A stretch of 64,000 nucleotides of DNA from Arthrobacter sp. NtRootA1 (GTDB lineage Bacteria; Actinomycetota; Actinomycetes; Actinomycetales; Micrococcaceae). The position numbers and the translations under genes are program-made. Under the pieces are notes generated by a model. The model saw only the letters and a list, made by a program, of their open reading frames with translations. It did not search any database and had not been told where the DNA came from. Shown piece after piece: positions 42,346-50,505 of this stretch (its first letter is position 1; each line of letters starts with the position of its first letter). The stretch covers positions 2,914,001 to 2,978,000 of the forward strand of contig NZ_AP024630.1 in assembly GCF_019976975.1 (NCBI RefSeq), in the 5' to 3' direction.

Positions 42346-43469
42346 CAGCGGAACTGAAAGCGGCAGCTCGCGTTCAAAGCAACCTGGGCCAGTCCTGTCA
42401 GTTCCAAGGCGATGGCCGAGGGCCGTGTGGACAGGGGCAGCGGCGGGTAGGCCAATGAGATGGTGAGCTGACGGTTTCCATCAGCACTGCTGATCGAGAT
42501 GGTGCCATAGCCAGGTACGTCACCTGAATGGCCGTAATAGAAGCCGTTGGTGCACGTGTCATTCCAGTGGTCCAGGCCCAATCCGTAATCGGCGAAAACC
42601 GATCCCTTCATCTCCACGAGGCTCTGCGGTAACAGCAGCTGCCCCTTGAGCAACGCTGCGTAGAAGGTGTTGATGTCCCCCACGCTGGCGATGACGCCCT
42701 CTGAAGCCGGGCCGCCTGGCTGCGCGGAACGCGTGACGTCCACGGTTTCACCCCGCACCACCGCATAACCGTGGACCAGGGCATCCGGAAGGGGGCTCTC
42801 GTCCAACACGATGGTTGAGTGCAAATCCAAGGGATCCAGGATGTCCATGCGCAGCACCGCGCCCAGTGGAGCGCCTCGGAGCCGCTCCACCAAAAAACCA
42901 AGCACTGCATAATCCGAAAGTCCACTGGCTAAGGGAGTGCCTGCGGTGTGGCCCAGCAATTGCCGGACCGTCACCGACTCTGGCTCCGGCGGAAGGAGGA
43001 CGTCGATCCCCGGCAGGTACTTGGCGATCGAATCCTCAAGTGCCACCCGGCCTTCTTCCACCAGCTTCAACACGGAAACTGCAACCATGGTCCGTGTGAG
43101 TCCGCCCACCCGGATCGGATCATCCGCCTGCACAGGAGCACCTCCCCCGAGGCTCCTGACACCTGCCGCGTGCCTCCACACTTGTTGCCCGGCCCTGGCC
43201 TCTATCAGCACCGCCGGCGCACCGTTCTGGAGCATCTCCCGGCTAAAGAGTTCCAAGGTTGCCTGCAACTCACGAAAGGCGGGTGTTGGCGGTGGTGCGG
43301 GAGAGGTGCCTGTGAATGGCGGCACGGGCACCGTGGGAGGGGCCGGCGTCGAGCTTGTCACTGGCCCCGGCGGAAGCGGATTGGGCTGCGGTTCGCCCGT
43401 GCAGCCAGCGAGGAACAGGCCGCACACAAGCGTTGCGGTCACAATGCCCCCGCGTGAACCTCGATGCAC
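42345..43469 (-). CDS. Beta-lactamase-fold lipoprotein lacking catalytic Ser and Lys (pseudoenzyme)
   Basis: A 374-residue surface lipoprotein: lipobox LAGC (Cys 23), Pro/Ser/Thr linker, then a class C beta-lactamase/serine hydrolase fold. The fold is clear (SVLKLVEEGRVALEDSIAKYLPG; LLGHTAGTPL; LGFLVERLRGAPLG; YYGHSGDVPGYGTISI), and the third motif HSG is kept. But the SxxK motif reads GGLTR: the nucleophile (residue 123) is Gly (GGA) and the general base (126) is Arg (CGG), and the YxN motif region reads ASGLSDY with no Tyr in place. It should not hydrolyse by the usual mechanism and may bind peptidoglycan instead. GTG 43469; follows the LigD-polymerase gene closely. Confidence 0.85.
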   Translation of the reverse strand: MHRGSRGGIVTATLVCGLFLAGCTGEPQPNPLPPGPVTSSTPAPPTVPVPPFTGTSPAPPPTPAFRELQATLELFSREMLQNGAPAVLIEARAGQQVWRHAAGVRSLGGGAPVQADDPIRVGGLTRTMVAVSVLKLVEEGRVALEDSIAKYLPGIDVLLPPEPESVTVRQLLGHTAGTPLASGLSDYAVLGFLVERLRGAPLGAVLRMDILDPLDLHSTIVLDESPLPDALVHGYAVVRGETVDVTRSAQPGGPASEGVIASVGDINTFYAALLKGQLLLPQSLVEMKGSVFADYGLGLDHWNDTCTNGFYYGHSGDVPGYGTISISSADGNRQLTISLAYPPLPLSTRPSAIALELTGLAQVALNASCRFQFR

Positions 43470-43483
43470 ACCTGCTCCTGCGT

Positions 43484-44509
43484 TTACTCCTCCTGCTTAC
43501 GCGCCCGGCTGGGCTGTACCCGCATGGGTTCCCCCGGCATCTTGGGAAATTCCGGTGGGAACGGCATCTCGCCCTGGCCGTTCTTGACGTCGCGCTCCCA
43601 CCATTGCAGAAGGACGTCGATGTCTCCGGGCTTCTCATGCATAGTGGCCCACGGGTCGCCTGTCGTCTTCAGCCGGTCCGGAACAGTGGTGATGGTGTAT
43701 TTAGCCGGGTCTGCATTCTCCAGCTCTTCCCACGCCAGCGGGCAGGATACCTGTGCATTCGGCACTGCGCGCGGGCTATAGGCACCGGCGATCGTCCGGT
43801 CCCGGTTGGCCTGGTTGAAGTCCACGAAGATCCTGGTCCCGCGTTCTTCTTTCCACCATGCAGTGGTGACCTTCTCGGGCATCCGCCGCTCCAACTCCCG
43901 GCCGGCGGCGATCACCGCGTGGCGCACTTCCAGGAATTCATGCTTGGGATGGATTGGCGCATACACATGCAGTCCCCGGTTGCCCGAGGTCTTGATGAAG
44001 GCCCTCAGCCCGGCTTCGTCCAACAACGCACGCAGTTCCTGCGCAGCCGGTATGGCGTCATCAAAGTCGGTTCCCGGCTGGGGATCGAGGTCGATACGCA
44101 GCTGGTCGGGATTGTCGGGATCGTTGGCACGGGAAGCCCACGGGTGGAAAACGACCGTGTTCATTTGCGCTGCCCACACCGCGGCGGCGGGCTCGTCGAT
44201 CACCAACTGCGGATGGGTCCGGGCGCTCGGATACGTCACCATGACCGAGCGGACATAGTCCGGCGCACCTTTGGGAGGGTTCTTGGAGAAGAACATCTCG
44301 CCCTCGATATTGCCCGAGTACCGCTGGAGGCTGACGGGCCGGTTGCCGTTGGCCGCCACAAAAGCGTCCCCCACGTCCACGAGATAGTTGGCCAGGTCCA
44401 GTTTCGTCAGCCCGGCCTCAGGCCACATGACGCGGCTTGGGCTTGAAATCCGAACTTCGCGGGGGCCTTCGGGACCGGGCACGGAGACTGTTGCTGATTC
44501 GCTCGCCAT
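43484..44509 (-). CDS. Stand-alone LigD-type polymerase domain (archaeo-eukaryotic primase family)
   Basis: A 341-residue protein equal to the polymerase domain of LigD of non-homologous end joining. The catalytic RIDLDPQPGTDF (two Asp, about 145-156), KTSGNRGLHVYAPI (about 177-190), WWKEERGTRIFVDFNQANRDRTIAGAYSPRAVPNAQVSCPLAWEEL (third Asp at VDFNQ) are intact. Linked ligase and nuclease domains and Ku are absent here. It could fill gaps or add ribonucleotides at breaks. I start at ATG 44509, six bases behind TAGCTT; a GTG at 44515 would touch that box. Confidence 0.92.
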   Translation of the reverse strand: MASESATVSVPGPEGPREVRISSPSRVMWPEAGLTKLDLANYLVDVGDAFVAANGNRPVSLQRYSGNIEGEMFFSKNPPKGAPDYVRSVMVTYPSARTHPQLVIDEPAAAVWAAQMNTVVFHPWASRANDPDNPDQLRIDLDPQPGTDFDDAIPAAQELRALLDEAGLRAFIKTSGNRGLHVYAPIHPKHEFLEVRHAVIAAGRELERRMPEKVTTAWWKEERGTRIFVDFNQANRDRTIAGAYSPRAVPNAQVSCPLAWEELENADPAKYTITTVPDRLKTTGDPWATMHEKPGDIDVLLQWWERDVKNGQGEMPFPPEFPKMPGEPMRVQPSRARKQEE

Positions 44510-44515
44510 GGCCAC

Positions 44516-44521
44516 AAGCTA
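44516..44521 (-). promoter_or_regulatory. -10 box TAGCTT of the LigD-polymerase gene
   Basis: TAGCTT, six bases (GTGGCC), ATG 44509; decides the start in favour of ATG over the adjoining GTG. Confidence 0.55.
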
Positions 44522-44621
44522 CCCCGTCAAGGGCGTTCACGTCAGCATCCTGGGTTCCTTTTTTCGGACGGCGTGACGTAGCGCCTGACAGCTCCAGGCC
44601 AAACTGCACCATGATGGATAC

Positions 44622-45287
44622 ATGCCAAACACTGAAACCGCCCTGACCGTTGCCGTGGGAGACACCAAGGTCTCAGGAATCCATGTCCGTCCGGAGGAGT
44701 CGTTCGCCACCCTCGTAGTTGCCCATGGCGCGGGAGCGGGAAAGGAACACCCCTTCCTTCAGGGATTTGCCGAGGCGATGGCGGTGGACGGCGTCAGTAC
44801 TCTGCGCTTCAATTTTCCGTACCGGGAAGCAGGACGACGTTTCCCCGACCGCCCGCCGGCAGCCATAGCCACGTGGCGCGCTGTTATGGAAAAGGCCGCA
44901 GAGCTTGCAGGCGATGAACCGTTGTGGGCAGGAGGAAAATCCTTTGGGGGTCGGATGGCATCCATGGCCGTGGCTGAGGGAATGCCCACAAGTGGCCTGG
45001 TGTACCTGGGATATCCCTTGCATGCCCCGGGTAAACCGGAGAAGCTCCGCGATGAACACCTCTACGGGATAACGGTGCCCATGCTCTTCCTCCAGGGCAC
45101 CCGCGATACGTTCGCGACGCCGGAACTCCTGGAGTCTGTGGTTGCCAGAATTGGCCCGACGGCGACTCTCCAGTGGAGCCAGGACGCCGACCATTCGTTC
45201 GTGGTCAAGGGCCTCAAGCGCAGCGCCGCCGAAATAGGTGCCTCGCTTGCACCCGCGGCAGCGGGGTTCATGAGGGAAAACAGTTGA
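44622..45287 (+). CDS. Alpha/beta hydrolase, KANL3/Tex30-like
   Basis: A 221-residue alpha/beta hydrolase of the KANL3/Tex30 (dienelactone-hydrolase-like) type: VVAHGAGAGKEHPFLQGFAEAM (about 32-53), LRFNFPYREAGRRFPDRPP (about 64-82), AGGKSFGGRMASMAVAE (nucleophile Ser about residue 109 in GKSFGG), MLFLQGTRDTFATPELLESV (acid) and DADHSFVVKG (His). Substrate unknown. Only four bases separate its stop from that of the convergent EF-G paralogue. A CATGAT six bases before the ATG is a possible weak -10. Confidence 0.88.
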   Translation: MPNTETALTVAVGDTKVSGIHVRPEESFATLVVAHGAGAGKEHPFLQGFAEAMAVDGVSTLRFNFPYREAGRRFPDRPPAAIATWRAVMEKAAELAGDEPLWAGGKSFGGRMASMAVAEGMPTSGLVYLGYPLHAPGKPEKLRDEHLYGITVPMLFLQGTRDTFATPELLESVVARIGPTATLQWSQDADHSFVVKGLKRSAAEIGASLAPAAAGFMRENS

Positions 45288-45291
45288 GGAA

Positions 45292-47376
45292 CTACTTCGG
45301 CACTGGTTCGTGACGCAGATAGGATCGCCGGAAGCGGCCGGTACCCGCTGTCAGTGCCCGAAGTTCAACGGCGTAGCGCAGAAGTTCCTGGTCAGGAACT
45401 TCTGCCGTAATCTCAGTACCTTCGCCGTTGGCTGCCGTAGTTCCGGTCACGCGTCCCCTCCGGCCCGACAGATCGCTCATCACCGCCCCCACGTGTTCGT
45501 CCGGGACACTGACCACCACTGCGGACACAGGCTCCAGCAACTGGATCCTTGCCGTTGCCGCGGCTTCGCGAAGCGCCAACGCACCGGCCGCCTGGAAGGC
45601 TGCGTCCGAGGAATCCACGCTGTGGGTTTTTCCGCCCACCAAGGTGACTTTGATGTCCACCACGGGGAACCCTGCCGAAACGCCCTTGAGCATCTGGGAA
45701 CGCACGCCCTTTTCCACGGAAGTGACGAACGTACCGGGAATAACACCGCCCACCGTCTTGTCAGCGAATTCAAACCCCTCCCCGCGTGCCAAGGGCTCAA
45801 CTTCGATGTCGCAGATGGCGAACTGTCCATGTCCACCTGATTGCTTGACATGCCGGCCGTGCCCGGCGGCCTTGCTGGCGAACGTTTCCCGCAGCGGCGT
45901 GATGACCTCGACTGTTTGAAGCTTGACGCCCTGGTTGCGCAGCCTGTCCAGGATCACCTCAGCATGCGCCTCACCCATGCACCACAGAATCAACTGGTGC
46001 GTGTCCTGATTGCGTTCCACCCGAAGCGTCGGATCTGCTGCGACTACCTTGCCAATGCTCTTGGCCAGCGCGTCCTCGTCGCTACGGGACACTCCTTCGA
46101 TCGCTATGGGCATCAGCGGCTCAGGCATGTTCCAGGTTTCGATCAGCAGCGGGGCGTCCTTGTCCGAGACAGTGTCCCCCGTTTCCGCGTTTGCCAGCTT
46201 GCTGATGGCACAAATGTCACCGGCTATGCACTGCGAAACAGCCTTCAGGCTTGATCCGACCGGCGAGTACAGATGGGTGACGCGCTCATCGCTGTCGTGG
46301 TCCTCGTGGCCCCTGTCTGCCAATCCCCTGCCGCCTATGTGGATGGCTGAATCCTCACGGAGGGTCCCGGAAAAAACACGGACCAGGCAGACGCGGCCCA
46401 GGAACGGATCCACTGTAGTCCGCACCACCTCGGCAGCCAGGCGTCCTGCGGGGTCGCATTCCAGTGGTTTCAAGGACGAACCATCGAGTTTCATCACTGG
46501 GGGCGCGGTGCGTTCCAGGGGCGAAGGCAAAGCATCAATCATCAGTGACATGAGCTCGGGAAGCCCTAGGCCCGTCTCCGCCGAAGTAGCCATTACCGGG
46601 AAGAAGGAGCCCCTGGCCACAGCGGTCTCCAGATCCTTGATGAGATCCTCCAACGGCAACTCTTCACCGCCCAGGTAGCGGTCCATCAGGGTCTCGTCTT
46701 CGCTTTCGGCAATAATCCCTTCAATCAAAGGGCCCCGGGCTTCCTCCACGGCAGGATCATCGCTGCTCCCGTGGAGCACCCCAGCCAGTTCTCCCCCAGA
46801 GGGCAGGTACAGCGGGAGGACGGACTCGCCGAAGGCTTCCTGGCAACGCACGACGGCGGCACTGAAATCCGCGCGGGGATGGTCCAGGCGGCTGACTACG
46901 ACAGCCCGCGGCATGCGGATCTTCTCGCACTCACCCCACAAGGCGATGGTGGCGCCGTCGATGCCGTCCACAGCGGAGACGACAAAGAGGGCCGCGTCAG
47001 CGGCCCTCAATCCTGCCCGTAATTCCCCCGTGAAATCCGTGTATCCCGGAGTGTCGATCAGATTTACCTTTACGTCGCCCACCAGAATCGGGGCCACCGA
47101 CAAGGTGACGGACCTTTGCTGATGGATGGCTGAGGGGTCTGAATCGCTGACGGTGGTTCCCTCGGTAATCGAGCCCATCCTGGTGATGGCCCCTGTCGCA
47201 GCCAAGAGCGCTTCTACCAGCATCGACTTCCCTGCACCTGAATGCCCCACGAGGGCCACGTTGCGGATCTTGGCGGGATCACTTGCCGCCAGAGCCGTGC
47301 CGTTCTCGCTTCGCCGGGACTCGGGTGTGCCGGGTCCGGCCGCCTTAGCCGTCTCCCGTGTGCCCTTCGCGGACAT
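45292..47376 (-). CDS. fusA2: Elongation factor G-like protein (EF-G2/FusA2)
   Basis: A 694-residue translational GTPase, the second EF-G-type protein found in many actinobacteria beside the true FusA. G1 GHSGAGKSMLVE (about 40-51), G3 DTPGYTDF (about 106-113) and domains II-V follow (HIGGRGLADRGHEDHDSDERVTHLYSP; LETVEVITPLRETFASKAAGHGRHVKQSGGHGQFAICDIEVEPL; the IPGTFVTSVEKGV region). G4 is SRLD where canonical EF-G has NKxD, so guanine recognition may differ. Its role in ribosome work is unproven; the mycobacterial relative is not a replacement for FusA. ATG 47376 has AGGAGGTGCTC; an upstream in-frame ATG at 47514 is rejected. Confidence 0.92.
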   Translation of the reverse strand: MSAKGTRETAKAAGPGTPESRRSENGTALAASDPAKIRNVALVGHSGAGKSMLVEALLAATGAITRMGSITEGTTVSDSDPSAIHQQRSVTLSVAPILVGDVKVNLIDTPGYTDFTGELRAGLRAADAALFVVSAVDGIDGATIALWGECEKIRMPRAVVVSRLDHPRADFSAAVVRCQEAFGESVLPLYLPSGGELAGVLHGSSDDPAVEEARGPLIEGIIAESEDETLMDRYLGGEELPLEDLIKDLETAVARGSFFPVMATSAETGLGLPELMSLMIDALPSPLERTAPPVMKLDGSSLKPLECDPAGRLAAEVVRTTVDPFLGRVCLVRVFSGTLREDSAIHIGGRGLADRGHEDHDSDERVTHLYSPVGSSLKAVSQCIAGDICAISKLANAETGDTVSDKDAPLLIETWNMPEPLMPIAIEGVSRSDEDALAKSIGKVVAADPTLRVERNQDTHQLILWCMGEAHAEVILDRLRNQGVKLQTVEVITPLRETFASKAAGHGRHVKQSGGHGQFAICDIEVEPLARGEGFEFADKTVGGVIPGTFVTSVEKGVRSQMLKGVSAGFPVVDIKVTLVGGKTHSVDSSDAAFQAAGALALREAAATARIQLLEPVSAVVVSVPDEHVGAVMSDLSGRRGRVTGTTAANGEGTEITAEVPDQELLRYAVELRALTAGTGRFRRSYLRHEPVPK

Positions 47377-47408
47377 GAGCACCTCCTGGTGTCGTATCCA
47401 AGCTCGGA

Positions 47409-47434
47409 GTTCGAACGCGCCGAAAGGTTCGAAC
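47409..47434. promoter_or_regulatory. Two GTTCGAAC palindromes upstream of fusA2
   Basis: Exact 8-bp palindrome GTTCGAAC at 47409-47416 and 47427-47434 (18 bp apart, start to start), 33-58 bases before the fusA2 ATG. Spacing does not fit a standard SOS box. Candidate operator. Confidence 0.45.
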
Positions 47435-47520
47435 GTGTAAGAGGATTGGACACCCTGAGGCGACCACAGGGCAAGCCCCAGCCGAGGACGAAGAGCCGGC
47501 GGCGAAGCCGCCAACGGGTC

Positions 47521-48279
47521 CTAGGCCGGGACCATCCCCCATAACAACCATGCTGACGTGACTGTGCTTCCTGTGATGACCACGGAGAATCCTGTCAGCC
47601 ACAGGAATGATGGGACACCCGTGGTGCGGCCAAGGATGTAGGCGTCCGATGCTCCGAGCCGGTCCCGGCGCCGTGTATGGACGCCGGCGAGCTTGAAAAG
47701 GTCGCGCACGGCACCCACTGACAGGGCGATGCCCAGGGCCAGCACAGCGTAGTTGATCGTTGTGGGCGATCCGAAGACAACCAAAAGCTGGGCGATAGCT
47801 GCGCTGACCACGGCCACCAGGATCCCTGTCAAGTTGCGCAGGAAAATCAGGGAGACCAGCAGGATCAGCGCGCCTACAGACATCGCGGCCCCTGATCGGC
47901 CGGCAGCGAACGCAGCAATCAAGGCAAGTCCCACGACTGCGGGCGCAGGATAGCCCCAAAACCCTGACCAGGCCGCACCAAAAGGGCTTCGGCCGCTGCT
48001 GACGAGGCGGCCCGAATGATCCAGTCCAATGCGAAGGCTGTGGACAAACCGCCCCGTCATGAGGGCGGCATAGGCGTGGCCAAGCTCATGGACGAACGTC
48101 ACGTAGAGACCGAACCATCGCCACGTGACTCGAGGAATGCTCAAGATGGTTGCTGCTGCGAGAATCACCAACAACGCAGGTAGTGGCACGGCAGTAGTGT
48201 GAACGTCGGTGAAGCCGCGGACCACAGCCGCCCACCAGGCTTGTACAGGGTTCACAGCAGCGTTCCCAGCACCGTTCAC
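47521..48279 (-). CDS. M50-like membrane metalloprotease
   Basis: A 252-residue integral membrane zinc protease of the M50 (site-2 protease-like) group: helix PLPALLVILAAATILSIP (about 32-49), then WRWFGLYVTFVHELGHAYAALMTG with HELGH at 64-68, a Gly/Ser-rich stretch, and four further helices including SLIFLRNLTGILVAVVSAAIAQLLVVFG. Such proteins cut within membranes, often on anti-sigma factors; partner unknown. GTG 48279 overlaps the TetR stop by four bases. Its first codons lie in a 12-bp tandem repeat in frame (NGAG-NAAV-NPVQ). Confidence 0.85.
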   Translation of the reverse strand: MNGAGNAAVNPVQAWWAAVVRGFTDVHTTAVPLPALLVILAAATILSIPRVTWRWFGLYVTFVHELGHAYAALMTGRFVHSLRIGLDHSGRLVSSGRSPFGAAWSGFWGYPAPAVVGLALIAAFAAGRSGAAMSVGALILLVSLIFLRNLTGILVAVVSAAIAQLLVVFGSPTTINYAVLALGIALSVGAVRDLFKLAGVHTRRRDRLGASDAYILGRTTGVPSFLWLTGFSVVITGSTVTSAWLLWGMVPA

Positions 48280-48285
48280 AGCACC
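48250..48285. repeat. Tandem repeat, three 12-bp units over the tetR/M50 junction
   Basis: GTTCACAGCAGC (48250-48261), GTTCCCAGCACC (48262-48273) and GTTCACAGCACC (48274-48285). The last unit holds the tetR stop and the GTG start of the protease; the first unit holds a second in-frame GTG. Confidence 0.85.
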
Positions 48286-48893
48286 CCGGATTTGAGGCGC
48301 GAACGGAGTCCGGCTACCAGAATCTCCAAACCGAAATCGAAGGCTGCTTCACCACGCTGATCCGGCGGACCCGCGTGCGTTAACGCCTGGGTAAGGGCCG
48401 GGTAGCCGTGAACCGGAGGTGCCCACACGACGTCGGGAGCCGCCAGGTCCAAGGCAAATCCCAAGGCAAAACTGTCGATCGTGGAGATCGCCGAAACCAC
48501 ATCCTGCCCCTGGAAACCGGCATTTTCCAGGGCAACCGCCAAATTCTCGTAGAGAGCCAGTACCTGATCGTTCTGCACCGTTTGCAACACCAGCAGGGGC
48601 GCCAGTCGGGGGTGCCTGTCGAACGCGTCGCGGTAGGCGCGGACGATGACCCTGATGGCATCCTCCCAGTCCTGCCCTTCATGGAGCGTGTACGGGTTCT
48701 CGGCGATGATCCGTCCGCGCATCAGTTCCAGTATTTCTTCCCGGCCGCTGACATGGTTGTAAATGGACGATTGACTGACGCCGATCCTCTTGGCCAGTTT
48801 GGGCAGGCTGAAGTCCCCGGCCTCGTCAACCAGCTCCAAGGCAGCCGTGACGAGCGCGTCGATGGATATCAGCGGAACCAGCGGGCGTGGCAT
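48276..48893 (-). CDS. TetR-family transcriptional regulator
   Basis: A 205-residue TetR protein. The N-terminal helix-turn-helix (ISIDALVTAALELVDEAGDFSLPKLAKRIGVSQSSIYNHVSGREEILELMRGRI, about 10-63) is followed by a TetR_C ligand domain. ATG 48893 has GGAG at proper spacing; an upstream TTG is less likely. It is divergent from the APC permease/amidohydrolase operon, with a good palindrome over that promoter, so it most likely represses that operon and answers to its substrate or product. It is also coupled to the M50 protease. Confidence 0.9.
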   Translation of the reverse strand: MPRPLVPLISIDALVTAALELVDEAGDFSLPKLAKRIGVSQSSIYNHVSGREEILELMRGRIIAENPYTLHEGQDWEDAIRVIVRAYRDAFDRHPRLAPLLVLQTVQNDQVLALYENLAVALENAGFQGQDVVSAISTIDSFALGFALDLAAPDVVWAPPVHGYPALTQALTHAGPPDQRGEAAFDFGLEILVAGLRSRLKSGVL

Positions 48894-48949
48894 GGGGTTC
48901 TCCAATCAATGTGTTGTTACGACTCTAGCCAGAAGTTTGGGCAAAGGTA

Positions 48950-48999
48950 TTGTGCGCCCAGTCACAAGGCCCTACGATAAACGAAAGCCTTTCGCTTAT
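48950..48999 (+). promoter_or_regulatory. APC permease promoter with TetR-type operator
   Basis: TTGTGC (48950-48955), 17 bases, TACGAT (48973-48978). ATAAACGAAAG (48977-48987), one central base, CTTTCGCTTAT (48989-48999) form an 11-bp-arm palindrome with one mismatch that starts inside the -10 and covers the start point, a classical repressor position. Confidence 0.75.
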
Positions 49000-49047
49000 T
49001 GACCGACTCCCCATCAAATCTCCCCGCATCGGACCTCCGAGGACACC

Positions 49048-50505
49048 ATGTCTGAAATCGAAACCCGCCCTCCCGCAGCGGATGCTGCAAACGGGCTCAA
49101 AAAGAATGCCATCGGCACCGGCGGCATTGCCTTCCTGGTGATCTCCGCAGCAGCCCCCTTGACCGTAATGGCCGGCGTGGCACCTGTGGCCATTGGCATC
49201 GGGGGCATTGGCGCCCCCATGGGCTACGTCATCGCCGGCGCCGTTCTCTTGATCTTCGCTGTGGCTTTCATGGCCATGACCAAGCACGTCAAAGCAGCCG
49301 GCGGCTTCTACACCTACATCACACTTGCCATGGGAAAAACGGTGGGGCTGGCTTCCGCCATTCTCGCCATCATTTCCTATAACTGCCTGCAGATCGGCGT
49401 TTACGGACTCTTCGCAGTCCAGACCCAAGCCATGCTCCGGACACTCTTTGGCTTGGACGTCCCATGGCCCGCAGTAGCACTGGTGGCCGTCGCCGCCGTC
49501 TGGTTCCTTGGCTATCGGGGCATCGACGTTGGGGCCAAGGTCCTGGGTGTCCTGCTCATTGCCGAGACCGCCATTCTTGCCGTCATGGGTGCCGGCATTC
49601 TGGCGAACGGCGGCGCACAGGGCATCAGCGTTGCCTCCTTCTCCCCCGAACATGCCTTCACGCCTGGCGTCCTGGCCATCCTTGCCATCTGCTTCGCCGC
49701 TTTCATGGGGTTTGAATCCACCGTGCTGTACCGCCGTGAGGCCCGCAACCCGGACAAGTCCGTACCCAGGGCAACCTACATTGCTGTCGGATTCATGTCC
49801 GTGTTCTACGCGTTCATCGTGTGGACGGTCATCCAGGCGTACGGCGATGGTGACGTGATGGCCGCCGCCGGTGAGTTGGCCGATGGCATGTTCTTCGCCA
49901 CGATCAACCACTACGTGGGTCCCTGGGCAGAGGTTGTCATGTACGTGCTGATCGTGACCAGCGTCTATGCCTCCCAGCTTGCATTCCACAATGCCATCAA
50001 CCGCTACGTTTACATGCTCGCCAAAGACGGCGTCCTCCCCGCATTCCTCGCCAGGACCCATCCGAAGTACAAGTCCCCGCACCGCGCCGGACAGATCCAA
50101 ACAGCCCTCGCCGCCATCGTCACCATCATTTGCGCCATCGCCGGCGCTGATCCCTACAAACAGCTGCTGATCTGGGTAAACACCCCCGGCATCTTCGGCA
50201 TCGTCGCCTTGCAGGGCCTGGTGTCCGTGGCAGCTTTCATCTACCTTCGGCGCAACCCTGAGGCCGTGACCAACCGACTGCTCATTCCCTTGAGCATCGC
50301 TTCAGCCATCCTGCTCTTTGGCGTGGTGGCCCTGATCGCCATCAACATCGAACTCCTGACCTTCGCCGATGCCCTCACCAACACCATCCTCCTCTTGGTG
50401 GCGCCCCTTGTTTTCCTGGCAGGCCTGCTGACAGCCCGCAGATTACGCAGGGCCCGTCCCGACATCTTCGCCCGGATTGGAAGCTTCGAAACCCATGACT
50501 CCTGA
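49048..50505 (+). CDS. APC-family amino acid/amine permease
   Basis: A 485-residue APC permease with about twelve helices: KKNAIGTGGIAFLVISAAAPLTVMAGVAP (helix 1 with the APC substrate loop, about 11-39), GGFYTYITLAMGKTVGLASAILAIISYNCLQIGVYG (about 87-122), ICFAAFMGFESTVLYRREARNPDKSVPRATYIAV (helix 6 and following loop, about 212-245), AFHNAINRYVYMLAKDGVLPAFLARTHPKYKSPHRA. ATG 49048 with GAGGA. Overlaps the amidohydrolase by 11 bases, so it likely imports that enzyme's amide or amine substrate. TetR-controlled. Confidence 0.92.
   Translation: MSEIETRPPAADAANGLKKNAIGTGGIAFLVISAAAPLTVMAGVAPVAIGIGGIGAPMGYVIAGAVLLIFAVAFMAMTKHVKAAGGFYTYITLAMGKTVGLASAILAIISYNCLQIGVYGLFAVQTQAMLRTLFGLDVPWPAVALVAVAAVWFLGYRGIDVGAKVLGVLLIAETAILAVMGAGILANGGAQGISVASFSPEHAFTPGVLAILAICFAAFMGFESTVLYRREARNPDKSVPRATYIAVGFMSVFYAFIVWTVIQAYGDGDVMAAAGELADGMFFATINHYVGPWAEVVMYVLIVTSVYASQLAFHNAINRYVYMLAKDGVLPAFLARTHPKYKSPHRAGQIQTALAAIVTIICAIAGADPYKQLLIWVNTPGIFGIVALQGLVSVAAFIYLRRNPEAVTNRLLIPLSIASAILLFGVVALIAINIELLTFADALTNTILLLVAPLVFLAGLLTARRLRRARPDIFARIGSFETHDS

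Noticed and set aside
47411..47432. SOS box before fusA2 (TCGAAC...GTTCGA)
   Set aside because: Ten bases between half-sites where LexA needs four.
47377..47514. N-terminal extension of fusA2 to ATG 47514
   Set aside because: AGGAGGTGCTC stands right before ATG 47376 and the extension has no family match.
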